A DNA stretch of 64,000 nucleotides from Methylobacterium sp. J-078 (GCF_022829285.1 NZ_JAKSYI010000141.1:62001-126000), one strand, 5' to 3'. Positions 16,961-26,524 are shown, counted from the first letter of the stretch. Numbers and translations: made by a program. Notes: a model not told the origin generated them from the sequence alone.

Positions 16961-16996
16961 GGGGCCGCGCGGACTGATCCGCGCGGCCCCTTTTTC
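16961..16996 (+). terminator. Rho-independent terminator
   Basis: GGGGCCGCGCGGA pairs perfectly with TCCGCGCGGCCCC around a CTGA loop, followed by five T. It lies 30 bases after the stop of the Tim44-domain gene and ends that transcript. Confidence 0.92.
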
Positions 16997-17047
16997 GTTT
17001 CATACGGTTTCCAGTTGATGGCTTCGGTCATCCTGTACGCGACGCGC

Positions 17048-17141
17048 TCCCTCTCCTGGAAGGAGAGGGTTGGGGTGAGGTGTGGTCCATTTCCGGAGAG
17101 GTCACACACCTCACCCTGTCCCTCTCCTTCCAGGAGAGGGG
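17048..17141. repeat. Long inverted repeat element
   Basis: Two arms of about 38 bases, 17048-17086 and 17103-17141, are almost exact reverse complements separated by about 16 bases. Each arm itself contains a small palindrome of the type CCCTCTCC-TGGA-GGAGAGGG. The element lies between the convergent Tim44-domain gene and rsmA. It looks like a non-coding, MITE- or REP-like repeat; its base pattern is related to the repeat cluster near 7.6 kb, which also carries CCCTCTCC units. Confidence 0.8.
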
Positions 17142-17180
17142 ACCCGCGCCAGAAACCGAACGATTCCGCCCGAAACCGTA

Positions 17181-18041
17181 TCAGACGCTCTTCAGCGCCC
17201 GCGCCATCGCCACGAAGGCCGAGACCGGAACTTCCTCGGCCCGCGCGGTCTCGGGGATGCCGGCGGCGTCGAGAAGCCGGGCCGGGTCCGGAACGGCGGC
17301 CTTCAGGCTCTGACGCAGCATCTTGCGGCGCTGCCCGAAGGCCGCGCGGGTGATGGATTCCAGGGCCTGCACCGAGCAGGGCAGGGGATCGCGGCGCGGC
17401 GTCAGGCGGACGACGGAGGAGGTCACCTTCGGGGGCGGCACGAAGGCCGATGGGGCCACGTCGAACAGGATGTCGGCCTGCGTGCGCCAGCCGCAGAGGA
17501 CGCCGAGGCGCCCGTAATTGGCCCGGTCGTTCTCGTCGGCCACGATGCGCTCGGCGACCTCGCGCTGGAACATCAGCGTCAGGGAATCCCACCACGGCGG
17601 CCAGGCCGCGCCGGCGAGCCAGCCGACGAGGAGCGGGGTGCCGATGTTGTAGGGCAGGTTGGCCACGATCCGGACCGGCCCGGACCCGATCAGCGGGGCG
17701 GGATCGAAGCGCAGGGCATCGGCGTCGACCACCTCCAGGCGTCCCGGATAATGCGCGGCGATCTCGGCCAACGCGGGCAGGGCCCGGGGATCGCGCTCGA
17801 TGGCGACGACCCGGGCCGCGCCCTCGGCCAGCAGCGCCCGGGTCAGGCCGCCGGGTCCGGGGCCGATCTCCACCACGGTGACGCCGTCGAGGGGGCCGGC
17901 GGAGCGGGCGATCCGGCCGGTCAGGTTGAGGTCGAACAGGAAGTTCTGACCGAGCGCCTTCTTGGGCTCGAGGCCGTGCCGGCGCACCACCTCGCGCAGG
18001 GGCGGCAGGCCGTCCGCGCTGAGGCCGTTCCCCTCGCTCAC
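17181..18041 (-). CDS. rsmA: 16S rRNA dimethyladenosine transferase RsmA/KsgA
   Basis: RsmA dimethylates two adjacent adenosines near the 3' end of 16S rRNA during small-subunit maturation. The protein has 286 residues with the SAM fold: GQNFLFDLNLTGRI at the start, motif I VVEIGPGPGGLTRALL, VVDADAL, and the catalytic NLPYNIGTPLL motif near residue 120. It is the last gene of the lpt-pdxA-rsmA operon and overlaps the pdxA stop by four bases. Confidence 0.96.
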   Translation of the reverse strand: MSEGNGLSADGLPPLREVVRRHGLEPKKALGQNFLFDLNLTGRIARSAGPLDGVTVVEIGPGPGGLTRALLAEGAARVVAIERDPRALPALAEIAAHYPGRLEVVDADALRFDPAPLIGSGPVRIVANLPYNIGTPLLVGWLAGAAWPPWWDSLTLMFQREVAERIVADENDRANYGRLGVLCGWRTQADILFDVAPSAFVPPPKVTSSVVRLTPRRDPLPCSVQALESITRAAFGQRRKMLRQSLKAAVPDPARLLDAAGIPETARAEEVPVSAFVAMARALKSV

Positions 18042-19060
18042 GCTTCGGCCTTGGCGAGGCGGGCGGCGAGCCGCAGGGCGGCCATCAGGCTGTCGGGGCG
18101 GGCGATGCCCCGGCCGGCGATGTCGAAGGCGGTGCCGTGGTCGGGCGAGGTCCGGATGAAGGGCAGGCCCAGGGTGACGTTGACGCCGTCGTCGAACGCG
18201 ATGGTCTTGATCGGGATCAGCGCCTGGTCGTGGGTCGGCGTCAGGGCGACGTCGTAGGTCGCGCGGGCCCGTTCGTGGAACAGGGTGTCGGCGGGCAGCG
18301 GCCCCCGGATGTCGATGCCCTCACCCTGCAACTGCATCACAGCCGGCTCCAGCACGTCGCGGTCCTCGCTGCCCATCGTGCCGTTCTCGCCCGCATGCGG
18401 GTTGAGCCCGGACAGGACGAGGCGGGGGCGCTCCAGGCCGAAGCGATGGCGCAGATCGTGGGCGACGATGCGGGCCGTGCGCACCACGAGGTCCTGGGTC
18501 AGGAGTTCGGGCACACGGCGCAGCGCCACGTGGATGGTCACCGGCACCACCGACAGGGTCTCGCTCCACAGCATCATCACGGGGAGCGGCGGCGTCTCGC
18601 CGGGCGCCACCGCGAGGGCAGCGAGGAACTCGGTGTGGCCCGGATGGGCGAAGCCCACCTGCGTCAGGACGTACTTGGCGATCGGGTTGGTCACCAAAGC
18701 GGCGGCGATGCCGCGCGTGACGAGGTCCACCCCGGCGGTGATCGATTCGAGGATCGCTCCGGCGCAGGCCGAGTCCGGCCGGCCGGGCTCGGCCTCGACC
18801 CGCATGCCGCTGGGCAGCGGCATCACCGGCAGCGCGCGGGGGAAAACCTCCTCGGCGAGGTCCGGACCGACATCGGCGACCGGGACCTGCAGGTTCATGG
18901 CGCTGGCGCGGCGCTCGATGAAGTCGGGATCGCCGATGAGGAAGAAGGTCGGGAGGCCGGGCCCGGCATCGCGCCGGAGCCACGCCATCAGGGCGAGTTC
19001 CGGGCCGATTCCGGCGGGATCGCCGAGGGTGAGGGCGATCGGCGCCAGTCGTCGGGTCAT
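18038..19060 (-). CDS. pdxA: 4-hydroxythreonine-4-phosphate dehydrogenase PdxA
   Basis: PdxA oxidises 4-phosphohydroxy-threonine with NAD in the DXP-dependent route to pyridoxal phosphate. The protein has 340 residues. It starts with the nucleotide-binding segment PIALTLGDPAGIGPEL and carries the metal-binding His in FAHPGHTEFLA, followed by the substrate-site segments GLNPHAGENGTMG and PADTLFHERAR. It sits between lptD (34 bases upstream) and rsmA (four-base overlap). The surA gene usually found just before pdxA is absent. Confidence 0.96.
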   Translation of the reverse strand: MTRRLAPIALTLGDPAGIGPELALMAWLRRDAGPGLPTFFLIGDPDFIERRASAMNLQVPVADVGPDLAEEVFPRALPVMPLPSGMRVEAEPGRPDSACAGAILESITAGVDLVTRGIAAALVTNPIAKYVLTQVGFAHPGHTEFLAALAVAPGETPPLPVMMLWSETLSVVPVTIHVALRRVPELLTQDLVVRTARIVAHDLRHRFGLERPRLVLSGLNPHAGENGTMGSEDRDVLEPAVMQLQGEGIDIRGPLPADTLFHERARATYDVALTPTHDQALIPIKTIAFDDGVNVTLGLPFIRTSPDHGTAFDIAGRGIARPDSLMAALRLAARLAKAEA

Positions 19061-19094
19061 CGCCGGTTTCCTCGTCCCGGAACGCGGAAGCGCC

Positions 19095-21752
19095 TCAACG
19101 GACGGTCGAGATGCCGTCGGCCGTGACCGCGGTTCCGAGGTTCTGGCGGAAATCGGCCTCGCCGAGGGTCTTCAGTTCGAGCCGCAGCAGCACGGTGCGG
19201 TTGCGCTCGCTGGTGCCGAGTGCGGCGGCGGTGGGGGAGACGATGTAGTTCACCGACACCGTGGTGCACTCGTCCTGGTAGCCGCCGCCGATGCTCATGC
19301 CGGACAGGTAGAAGCGCCCGGGGTTGGAATAGACCGGCGCGTCGCCGACCGGGTTGGCGAGGTAGGAGGCGTAGGCGGTTTTGAAATTGTCGCGCACGTC
19401 GAGGTAGTGCGACATGTCGATGAGGGCCGAGCCCGTGACGAACCAGTTCGGCGTGACGTGGTAGGTCGCCGAGGCGGTCAGGCCCTCGCGGCGGTTGGCG
19501 AAGCCGAGGGCCGGCTGCGCCTTGTAGTAGGAATAGAAGGCCGAGAGGTCGATCGGCGCGAAGGGCGAAAGCCGCGCGATCACGCCGGTCTCGACCCGGT
19601 TCACTCCGAGATCCGCCTGGTCGAAGCGGCCGCGCGTGATGAAGGTGATGTTCTGGTTCGGCGAGACCTGGACCCGGCCGACGAAGTCCGACCGGCGGTT
19701 TTCCAACCCCGAATCGAGGCCCACATTGGCGATGTCGCCCCGGCGGAACGAGTTCACGCCCGCGATCTGGATCGACTCGCCGAACATGGCGTTCGCGTAC
19801 CAGCCGGCCGGGGTCACCACGGAGTACTGCGCGCCGAGATTGGTACGCACGCCGCCCTCGACCCGGTCGTAGCCCGAGAACTTGTCCCACTCGAACAGCG
19901 AGGTGTCGTCGAAGATCAGGCTCTGCGCGTCCTCGTTCGGCAGGCGGCCGATACGGGTCTCGCTCGGGCGCGCGATGATCTGCGCGATCGGCTCGATCGT
20001 GTGGACGCCCAAGGGCCCGAAATTGCTGACGAAGGGATAGCGGTAGTCGATGCCCACCGCCGGCAGCACGCGGCCGGAGAAGTCGGCGTCCTGGCGGGCG
20101 ATGTTCTGGACCAGGGCGTTCTGGTAGCCGGAATTGCGCGGGTCCACGAAGAACGCGTCCGTGCGCAGGTAGGCGAACGGCGTGAAGACCTGGCCCATGT
20201 CGTCGATGAAGGACCGCCGCCAGGAGAGCTGCGCCGAGGCGCGCGTGTTGGTGCCGGCCAGCCCGCGCACGACGCAGCGGCCCCGCTCGAACACCGTGCA
20301 GGTCTCGTAGAGGTTGTAGGTGCGGCCGTTGATGGTGGGCTGGAGCAGGTAGCCCGTGGGGCTCTGGACCGCCTGGAAATCGGTGGCCTGCCGGGTGAGG
20401 CTGGTGATGTTCGCCTCGAACCGGACCTCGCCGCCGAGCTGGCCCGGACCGTTGATGCGCTTGTCGTAGTCGATCACCGGCGCGACGAAGGGCTGCTCCT
20501 TCTGCCAGTCGAAGCTCGACAGGCCCTTGAAGTAGTAGCCGCGCGCCTCGAACCACGAGCGGTCGCCCTGGCCGATCAGGTAGGCCGTCGAGACCGCCTC
20601 ACGGAAGTAGTCCGTGGTGATGCTCTGGTTGCGGATGCGGTAATTGTCGAGGAACCACTTGTCGGTCACCCCGACCACGTCCCAGCCGGTGCGCCAGCGG
20701 TCGTTGATGTAGAACTGGCCCTTCGACTCGATCGCGCCGCGAAAATCGCGGTCGCCCGCCCCGAGGGGGCCGGGCAGGAAGGCGCTCGGCGTGGTCTGGA
20801 AGATGCCCGACACACGCAGGTTGTAGGAGCCGGTCTCGAGGCGGTGCCGGAACTCGGCCTGACCGAGGACGCCCTGGTTGCTCAGGAAGGCGGGCGAGAG
20901 GGTGAGGTCGTAGTTCGGCGCCAGGTTCACGAAGAACGGCGTCGCGATTCCGGAGCCCAGCGCCGTCGAGGTGAGGAAGCGCGGCGTCAGGAAGCCAGTC
21001 TTGCGCTTCACCGTGGGGTCGGCGGTCTCGAAATACGGCAGGTAGGCGACCGGGATCCCGCCGATCTCGAGGGTCGATTCCTCGAACGCGACGGTGTGGG
21101 TCTCGTTGTTGTGGACGATCTTGGTGGCGCGGATCTGCCAGAGGGGCGGCGTCTCCGGGTTGTTCTTGCACGGCTCGCAGGCCGTGTAGGTCCCGTACTC
21201 GAAGCTCGTGGTGTCGCCCTCGATCCGCTCGGCGCGGGGTGCCGAGAACCGGGTGCGCACGGGCTGGCCGTTCAGCTCCACCGTCTGCTGCACCCGCAGG
21301 GCATCGATGAAGCCGCTCCGGAAATCGTCGGTGAGCTCCATCTTCTCGCCGGTGAGCACGGCGCCCGTGGCCTCGGTCAGCCGCACGTTGCCCTCCGCGA
21401 AGACGCGGCTCGCGTTGCGGTCGTAGGTCACCCGGTCGGCCTGCAGGGTGCGGGCGCCGTAATGCAGCTCCGCGTTGCCCCGCGCCGTCACCGTGTTGCG
21501 GTCGTTGTCGTAGATGAGCTCGGCGGCCTCCACGAGGAGGCGCTCGGCGGGCTTCTGGGTCGCGCCGGCCTTCTGGCCGGAGCCGGCTCCGGGCGCACCT
21601 TGGGCCAGGGCTTGTCCACCGAGCGCCGCGGGAGCGGCGACCGTGACCAGAGCCACGAAGCCCGTGGCGAACGCGATGTCGGCGACCCTACGCAACGCCA
21701 GTCCCAACTCCTGCCAAGGTTCCCGCTCCGTCCCCACCGTGGAGTCCGACAT
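19095..21752 (-). CDS. lptD: LPS-assembly protein LptD
   Basis: LptD is the outer-membrane beta-barrel that, with LptE, inserts lipopolysaccharide into the outer leaflet. The protein has 885 residues: an export signal (about residues 20-50, ending AALGGQALA), an LptA-like jellyroll (LLVEAAELIYDNDRNTVTAR, ADRVTYDRNASRVFAEGNV), then a large barrel rich in aromatic beta-strands. Cysteines are visible in TACEPCKN and CTVFERGRC, and one more lies near the C-terminus (DECTTV), which may form disulphides. The frame extends further upstream, but the ATG at 21752 has AGGAGGA before it and overlaps the lptG stop by one base (TGATG). Confidence 0.95.
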   Translation of the reverse strand: MSDSTVGTEREPWQELGLALRRVADIAFATGFVALVTVAAPAALGGQALAQGAPGAGSGQKAGATQKPAERLLVEAAELIYDNDRNTVTARGNAELHYGARTLQADRVTYDRNASRVFAEGNVRLTEATGAVLTGEKMELTDDFRSGFIDALRVQQTVELNGQPVRTRFSAPRAERIEGDTTSFEYGTYTACEPCKNNPETPPLWQIRATKIVHNNETHTVAFEESTLEIGGIPVAYLPYFETADPTVKRKTGFLTPRFLTSTALGSGIATPFFVNLAPNYDLTLSPAFLSNQGVLGQAEFRHRLETGSYNLRVSGIFQTTPSAFLPGPLGAGDRDFRGAIESKGQFYINDRWRTGWDVVGVTDKWFLDNYRIRNQSITTDYFREAVSTAYLIGQGDRSWFEARGYYFKGLSSFDWQKEQPFVAPVIDYDKRINGPGQLGGEVRFEANITSLTRQATDFQAVQSPTGYLLQPTINGRTYNLYETCTVFERGRCVVRGLAGTNTRASAQLSWRRSFIDDMGQVFTPFAYLRTDAFFVDPRNSGYQNALVQNIARQDADFSGRVLPAVGIDYRYPFVSNFGPLGVHTIEPIAQIIARPSETRIGRLPNEDAQSLIFDDTSLFEWDKFSGYDRVEGGVRTNLGAQYSVVTPAGWYANAMFGESIQIAGVNSFRRGDIANVGLDSGLENRRSDFVGRVQVSPNQNITFITRGRFDQADLGVNRVETGVIARLSPFAPIDLSAFYSYYKAQPALGFANRREGLTASATYHVTPNWFVTGSALIDMSHYLDVRDNFKTAYASYLANPVGDAPVYSNPGRFYLSGMSIGGGYQDECTTVSVNYIVSPTAAALGTSERNRTVLLRLELKTLGEADFRQNLGTAVTADGISTVR

Positions 21753-22840
21753 CAGCCGTCCTCCTGATAGAGAAGCGTGAGCGTACCGAGGAGACTCCCT
21801 ACCACGGCCGGGAACCACGCCGCCACCGTCGGCGTCACGATTCCCGAGGCACCGAGGCCTTCCAGCACCTGTCGGGCGACATACAGCACGAACCCCGCCG
21901 CCACGCCGCCCAGCACCAGCTTGCCCACCCCACCAAAGCGGAAGAACCTTAAGGAAACGCTGGCCGCCACCAGCACCATGGCCAGGAACAGCACCGGCCG
22001 GGCGAGCAGCACGTCGTACTGGAGCCGGTAGCGGGTGGCGTCGAGGCCGGCCCGCTCGAACCGCGAGATCGTCTCGGGCAGTTGCCAGAAAGGCACGGAA
22101 TCCGGCGGCGTGAAGCGCTGCCGGACCTGCGAGGGCACCAGGGTCGAGGCGATGAGATAGGTGTCGAAGCTCTCCGCCGGCTGGCCCAGCGCCATCACGC
22201 GGGCTTGGGTCAGCTCCCAGTAGCCGTCGTGCAGCGTCGCCCGCGCCGCCTCGATCTGCGCCGTGAAGATGCCCGCATCGTCGAAGGTGAAGACCGAGAC
22301 GCCCGCCAGGGTGGTCGTGCCCTCGATGGCGGTGTCGGCGCGCAGGATCGCCTGTCCGTCGAGGCCGCGCTGGCGGATCCACAGGTCCTTGCCGGAATTG
22401 GCCTTGGTGGACCGAGAGAAGATCTTGGCCTCGATCTCGGTGGAGCGCTGCTTCATCAGCGCCGAGACCGGATTGTAGACGCCCACCGTGAAGGCGCCGA
22501 TGGCGAGCGCCACGAAGGCGCCCGGCTGCAGGAACTGCCAGGCCGAGATGCCGGCGGCGCGCGCCACCACGAGCTCGAGCTTGCGCGACAGCTGCAGCAG
22601 GGTGGCCATCGAGCCGAACAGGATCGCGAAGGGCAGCACGCCCTCGGCCACCGCCGGGGTGCGGTAGAGCGAGAGCTGCGCCATCAAACCTGTGGACGCA
22701 CCCTCGGCATCGCCCGCCCGGCGCAGGAGCTCGACGAAATCGAGGGTGTAGACGAGGGTGAACACCGTGAGGAACACGCCGAGGATCGTGCGCACGAAGC
22801 GCATGGCGAAGTAGCGGCCGAGGGTGGCGCCGATCAGCAT
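21752..22840 (-). CDS. lptG: LPS export ABC transporter permease LptG
   Basis: LptG is one of the two permeases of the LptB2FG exporter that lifts LPS from the inner membrane to the Lpt bridge. The protein has 362 residues. It begins with LGRYFAMRFVRTILGVFL, the YjgP/YjgQ N-terminal helix, with three hydrophobic segments in the first half, a periplasmic domain in the middle, and three more near the C-terminus (LLARPVLFLAMVLVAASVSL and following). It lies 16 bases after lptF and is coupled to lptD. The ATPase gene lptB is not in this window. Confidence 0.95.
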   Translation of the reverse strand: MLIGATLGRYFAMRFVRTILGVFLTVFTLVYTLDFVELLRRAGDAEGASTGLMAQLSLYRTPAVAEGVLPFAILFGSMATLLQLSRKLELVVARAAGISAWQFLQPGAFVALAIGAFTVGVYNPVSALMKQRSTEIEAKIFSRSTKANSGKDLWIRQRGLDGQAILRADTAIEGTTTLAGVSVFTFDDAGIFTAQIEAARATLHDGYWELTQARVMALGQPAESFDTYLIASTLVPSQVRQRFTPPDSVPFWQLPETISRFERAGLDATRYRLQYDVLLARPVLFLAMVLVAASVSLRFFRFGGVGKLVLGGVAAGFVLYVARQVLEGLGASGIVTPTVAAWFPAVVGSLLGTLTLLYQEDG

Positions 22841-22856
22841 GGCCGCGCGCTCCGCC

Positions 22857-24026
22857 TCACTGCACGCCGAGGCGCGGGCGCCGGCCGAGGCGGCCCGCGA
22901 GCCCGCTCATCGCCCGGGCCACGCGCGCGTTCCAGGACCGCACCGCCGCGCCGTTGAAGATCATCACCGCCGAGATCAGGATCGCCAGGAGGGGCACGGC
23001 GTAGACCGCCACCACCGCGCCCGCGCTGCGGGCGGCCGCACTCGAGGCGGCGAAGCCCCCGATGCGCACCACCACCACGGCGAGCACGGCGCCCGCCACC
23101 GCGAGGCCGCGCCCCTGGCGCGTGGTGCGCGGATCGCCCAGCGCCGCGAAGGCGATGAAGGTGAGGGCGAGGGGATAGAGCCAGGACGAGAGCCGGTCGT
23201 GCAGCTCCGCCCGGAAGCGGCCCTTCTGCTGCCGGTAGTAGGTCTCGCTGGTGTCGGGGAACAGGAGCTGCATCGTGGCACGCTCGCGCGGCTTGTAGAC
23301 GAGCTCGGCATCCGGCGGCGTGAAGGCGGCCAGATCGACGGTGTAGCGCTCGAAGGTGATGATCGAGGCGTCGCGCGAGCCTTTCTGCTGCCGGTGGATG
23401 CTGCCCTTCTGCAGGGCGAGGTAGCTCTGGCCACCATACTCCATCGCCTGGCCCCGCTCGGCGAGGTAGACCACCGACTTTCCCGCCTCGCGCTTGTCCT
23501 GGATGAAAAGGCCGAGCAGGGCCCCGCCGGGCCCGCGCTCGCGGAAGTGGAAGGTGATGCCGCTGTCGAGGCTGGTGAACTGGCCTTCCTTGACCACGTT
23601 GGCGATGAAGTCGCCCCGCACGCGGGTGAGCACGTCCCGCAATTCCTGGAACGAGGACGGCATGACCTGGATCGTCAGGAACGCCACCGCGAGGCTGACG
23701 GCGAGGCCGAGGCTGAGGAAGGGGCGCAGGATCTGCCGGGGCCGCATGCCGGCGGCCGACATCACGATGAGCTCGGAATCGCCGTTGAGCTTGTTGAGCG
23801 CGTAGACCACCGCGATGAACAGCGCCACGGGCGCGATCACGGTGATCAGGGTCGGCAGCGACAGCCCCGTGATCAGGAAGAAGATCACCAGGGTCTGGCC
23901 CTTGGCGGTGATCAGGTCGAGCTCGCGCAGGGCCTGGGTCACCCAGATCGTGCCGGTCAGCCCGACCAGGCAGGCCAGGAACGCCCCGAGCGCGATTCTG
24001 AAGATGTAGCGCTCGATCTGCGTCAT
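22857..24026 (-). CDS. lptF: LPS export ABC transporter permease LptF
   Basis: LptF pairs with LptG in the LPS export permease. The protein has 389 residues. MTQIERYIFRIALGAFLACL is the typical start; the family segment AVVYALNKLNGDSELIVM and RQILRPFLSLGLAVSL follow, then a periplasmic domain and three C-terminal helices. The frame extends 14 codons upstream to 24068, but the ATG at 24026 matches the family N-terminus. It is the first gene of the leftward lptF-lptG-lptD-pdxA-rsmA operon; the promoter should lie in the 291 bases shared with pepA. Confidence 0.94.
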   Translation of the reverse strand: MTQIERYIFRIALGAFLACLVGLTGTIWVTQALRELDLITAKGQTLVIFFLITGLSLPTLITVIAPVALFIAVVYALNKLNGDSELIVMSAAGMRPRQILRPFLSLGLAVSLAVAFLTIQVMPSSFQELRDVLTRVRGDFIANVVKEGQFTSLDSGITFHFRERGPGGALLGLFIQDKREAGKSVVYLAERGQAMEYGGQSYLALQKGSIHRQQKGSRDASIITFERYTVDLAAFTPPDAELVYKPRERATMQLLFPDTSETYYRQQKGRFRAELHDRLSSWLYPLALTFIAFAALGDPRTTRQGRGLAVAGAVLAVVVVRIGGFAASSAAARSAGAVVAVYAVPLLAILISAVMIFNGAAVRSWNARVARAMSGLAGRLGRRPRLGVQ

Positions 24027-24317
24027 CGGTTCTCGTGGATCGGCGTCGTGCGGAATTGCCCCCCGCATCGGCCAGAGCGCGTCGACGCCCCGTCCGTCTC
24101 TCTAGCCGCCCCACCCCCCGGCGGTCGACTGCGATCGGGGCGCGCCAATTCGGGCGGTTTCGCGGCATCGTGATCGCGTTGCGTTCTCTGCCTCAACGGG
24201 TACACAGAAGCCCTCGGAGCGGCGCGTCCCAGCGCGTGCCGCTTCGCACACGATTTTGCGCGCACCATCGATCGAACGCATTCCATCGTTCGAGCCAAAC
24301 TCTCGGAAAGCAGCGTC

Positions 24318-25814
24318 ATGGCGGACGGTATCACGATCGCGTTCGGACCCCTGGGTCCGGTGGGCCGGGGCGACGTCGTCCTCTTCGTCGGCGACGATCT
24401 CGCCCTGGCCCCGGCGGTCGCCCAGGCCATCGGCGGCGGGGTGGCCGATCTCGTGGCCCGCGCGGCGGCGAGCGAGCGCTTCAAGGGCAAGTCCCTGTCG
24501 GCCCTGGCGCTGCCCGCCCCGGCGGGCCTCGAGGCCGACCGTCTCCTCGTCGTCGGTCTCGGCTCGGAGAAGGACCGCGCCAAGATCGACTGGGCGGCGC
24601 TGGGCGGCTTCACCGCCGGCAAGGTCTCCGGGCGCAGCGCCGGTGTGGCGCTGATCCCCTCCGGCCTCGACGTCACCGCCGCGAACGCGGCCGACTTCGC
24701 CCTCGGCGCCCGCCTGCGCCACTACAGCTTCGACCGCTACAAGACCAAGAAGAAGCCCGAGGGCGAGGACGCGAACGGCACCGCCCTGACCCTGATGGTG
24801 GCCGATGTCGCCGCCGCCGAGGCAGCCGCGAAGGTGTCCGAGGCCGTCGCCGACGGCGTCATCCTGGCCCGCGAGCTGATCAACGAGCCGCCGAACGTCC
24901 TCTACCCGGAGGAGTTCGCGCGGCGCGCCGAGGCTCTGACCGGGCTCGGCGTCGAGGTCGAGGTGCTCGGCCCGGGCAAGCTCGAGGCGCTGGGCATGGG
25001 CGCGCTTCTGGCCGTGGCCCAGGGCTCGACGCGCGAGGCCCGCGTCGTGGTGATGCGCTGGAACGGCGCGACCGATCCGAACGAGGCGCCCATCGCCTTC
25101 ATCGGCAAGGGCGTGTGCTTCGATTCCGGCGGCATCTCGATCAAGTCGGCCGGCGGCATGGAGGACATGAAGGGCGACATGGGCGGAGCGGCCTGCGTCG
25201 TCGGCACGCTGCACGCGCTCGCCAGCCGCAAGGCGAAGGTCAACGTGGTGGGCGCCATCGGCATCGTCGAGAACATGCCGGACGGCAACGCCATGCGGCC
25301 GAGCGACATCGTCACCTCGATGTCGGGCCAGACCATCGAGATCATCAACACCGACGCGGAAGGGCGCCTCGTTCTCGCCGACGTGCTCTGGCACATCCAG
25401 AGCGCCTACAAGCCGAAGTTCATGATCGATCTGGCCACCCTGACGGGCGCCATCATCGTGGCCCTGGGCCAGGACATCGCCGGCATGTTCTCCAACGACG
25501 ACGCCCTCTCGGCCAAGATCACGGCGGCCGGCGAGGCCACGGGCGAGGCCGTGTGGCGGATGCCGCTGATCCCGGCCTACGACAAGGCGATCGACTCGAA
25601 GTTCGCCGACATGAAGAACACCGGCGGCCGTCACGGCGGTGCCGCCACGGCCGCCTCCTTCCTGAAGCGCTACGTCAACGACGTGCCCTGGGCCCATCTC
25701 GACATCGCAGGCGTCGCGATGTCCTCCTCGGCGAGCGAGATCAACCGGAGCTGGGGCGCGGGCTGGGGCGTGCGGATGCTCGACCGCCTAGTGCGCGATC
25801 ACTACGAGGCCTGA
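24318..25814 (+). CDS. pepA: Leucyl aminopeptidase (M17 family)
   Basis: A cytosolic two-metal aminopeptidase that releases N-terminal residues from peptides, usually as a hexamer. The protein has 498 residues with a variable N-terminal macro-like domain. The catalytic domain shows GKGVCFDSGGISIKS (first metal-binding Lys/Asp), KGDMGGAACV, the family signature NTDAEGRLVLADVL, and DLATLTGAIIVALG. It starts 291 bases from the divergent lptF. A short inverted repeat CGAACG...CGTTCG lies about 30 bases before the start, in the promoter region. A membrane protein gene follows after five bases. Confidence 0.95.
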   Translation: MADGITIAFGPLGPVGRGDVVLFVGDDLALAPAVAQAIGGGVADLVARAAASERFKGKSLSALALPAPAGLEADRLLVVGLGSEKDRAKIDWAALGGFTAGKVSGRSAGVALIPSGLDVTAANAADFALGARLRHYSFDRYKTKKKPEGEDANGTALTLMVADVAAAEAAAKVSEAVADGVILARELINEPPNVLYPEEFARRAEALTGLGVEVEVLGPGKLEALGMGALLAVAQGSTREARVVVMRWNGATDPNEAPIAFIGKGVCFDSGGISIKSAGGMEDMKGDMGGAACVVGTLHALASRKAKVNVVGAIGIVENMPDGNAMRPSDIVTSMSGQTIEIINTDAEGRLVLADVLWHIQSAYKPKFMIDLATLTGAIIVALGQDIAGMFSNDDALSAKITAAGEATGEAVWRMPLIPAYDKAIDSKFADMKNTGGRHGGAATAASFLKRYVNDVPWAHLDIAGVAMSSSASEINRSWGAGWGVRMLDRLVRDHYEA

Positions 25815-25819
25815 GCCGC

Positions 25820-26524
25820 ATGCTGGCGGCCGTGATCCCGCTGGCGGCCGCGATCCTGGCGGTCGCCCTCGCGTTCGCCACGGGCTTCGACCAACGCTGG
25901 ACACTGCCGCCCGAACTGGACGCCCGGTTCTACGGCTTCTTCCTCGATCGCTATCCGCTCTTCGCGGTGGCGATCGTCTACGGGCTCGCCTGTCTCGGTC
26001 TTCGCATCGTCCGGCCGGGACCGGCCGGCTGGCCCCGCCGCCTCGTCGGCGGAGGGCTCGCCCTCGCACTGTTCCTCGCAATCTGCCTCTATCCCACCTT
26101 CGGCGGCGTGACCCTGCGCCTCGCCTTCGCCAGCGGCGGCACGGCCTTCCTCACGCAGCAGGCGATGCCGGCCGCCTACGCCCTCGGCTCGGCACTGGCC
26201 GCCACGGTGTTCGCCGGGGCGCTCGGCGTCGGCGCCCTGCTGATCGGCAACCGGACGGCGCAGCACCCCCGGCGCTGGCTGCGCCCCATCGGCGAGGCTT
26301 TGGCCCGCACCCTCGCCCTCTGGTTCGCCCTGGCGGTCCTCGGCCTCGCGCATGCGGCGGGCTTCGGGATCTGGCCGCGCCGGTCGATGACGGCGGGCGA
26401 CGCCCTGTTGGCCGCGGCCCTGGCGGGTATCGCCTTCCTGCCGCATGTCGCCTGCACCCGTTTGGGCTGCACCGGACTGACGACGCGGCGGGATCGTTCC
26501 CACCGCCTACACGCCGCCGCTTGA
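25820..26524 (+). CDS. Hypothetical integral membrane protein
   Basis: A 234-residue protein I do not recognise. It shows about six hydrophobic segments: residues 3-21, about 47-63, 75-92, 115-140, 155-175 and 185-200, linked by short Arg-rich loops. The C-terminus is polar and contains two Cys (ACTRLGCTG). The ATG at 25820 lies five bases after the pepA stop, with GAGG inside the pepA end serving as ribosome site, so it is co-transcribed with pepA. The frame is also open far upstream in antiphase to pepA, but that part is a shadow. Function unknown. Confidence 0.7.
   Translation: MLAAVIPLAAAILAVALAFATGFDQRWTLPPELDARFYGFFLDRYPLFAVAIVYGLACLGLRIVRPGPAGWPRRLVGGGLALALFLAICLYPTFGGVTLRLAFASGGTAFLTQQAMPAAYALGSALAATVFAGALGVGALLIGNRTAQHPRRWLRPIGEALARTLALWFALAVLGLAHAAGFGIWPRRSMTAGDALLAAALAGIAFLPHVACTRLGCTGLTTRRDRSHRLHAAA

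Noticed and set aside
18285..21767. Plus-strand open frame of 1160 codons opposite lptD and pdxA
   Set aside because: It is the antisense of real genes; high GC produces long shadow frames. The composition is Arg/Gly/Val-rich without any domain.
24273..24300. CGAACG...CGTTCG inverted repeat before pepA
   Set aside because: Six-base arms are expected often by chance in GC-rich DNA; mentioned only in the pepA entry, not as a separate operator.
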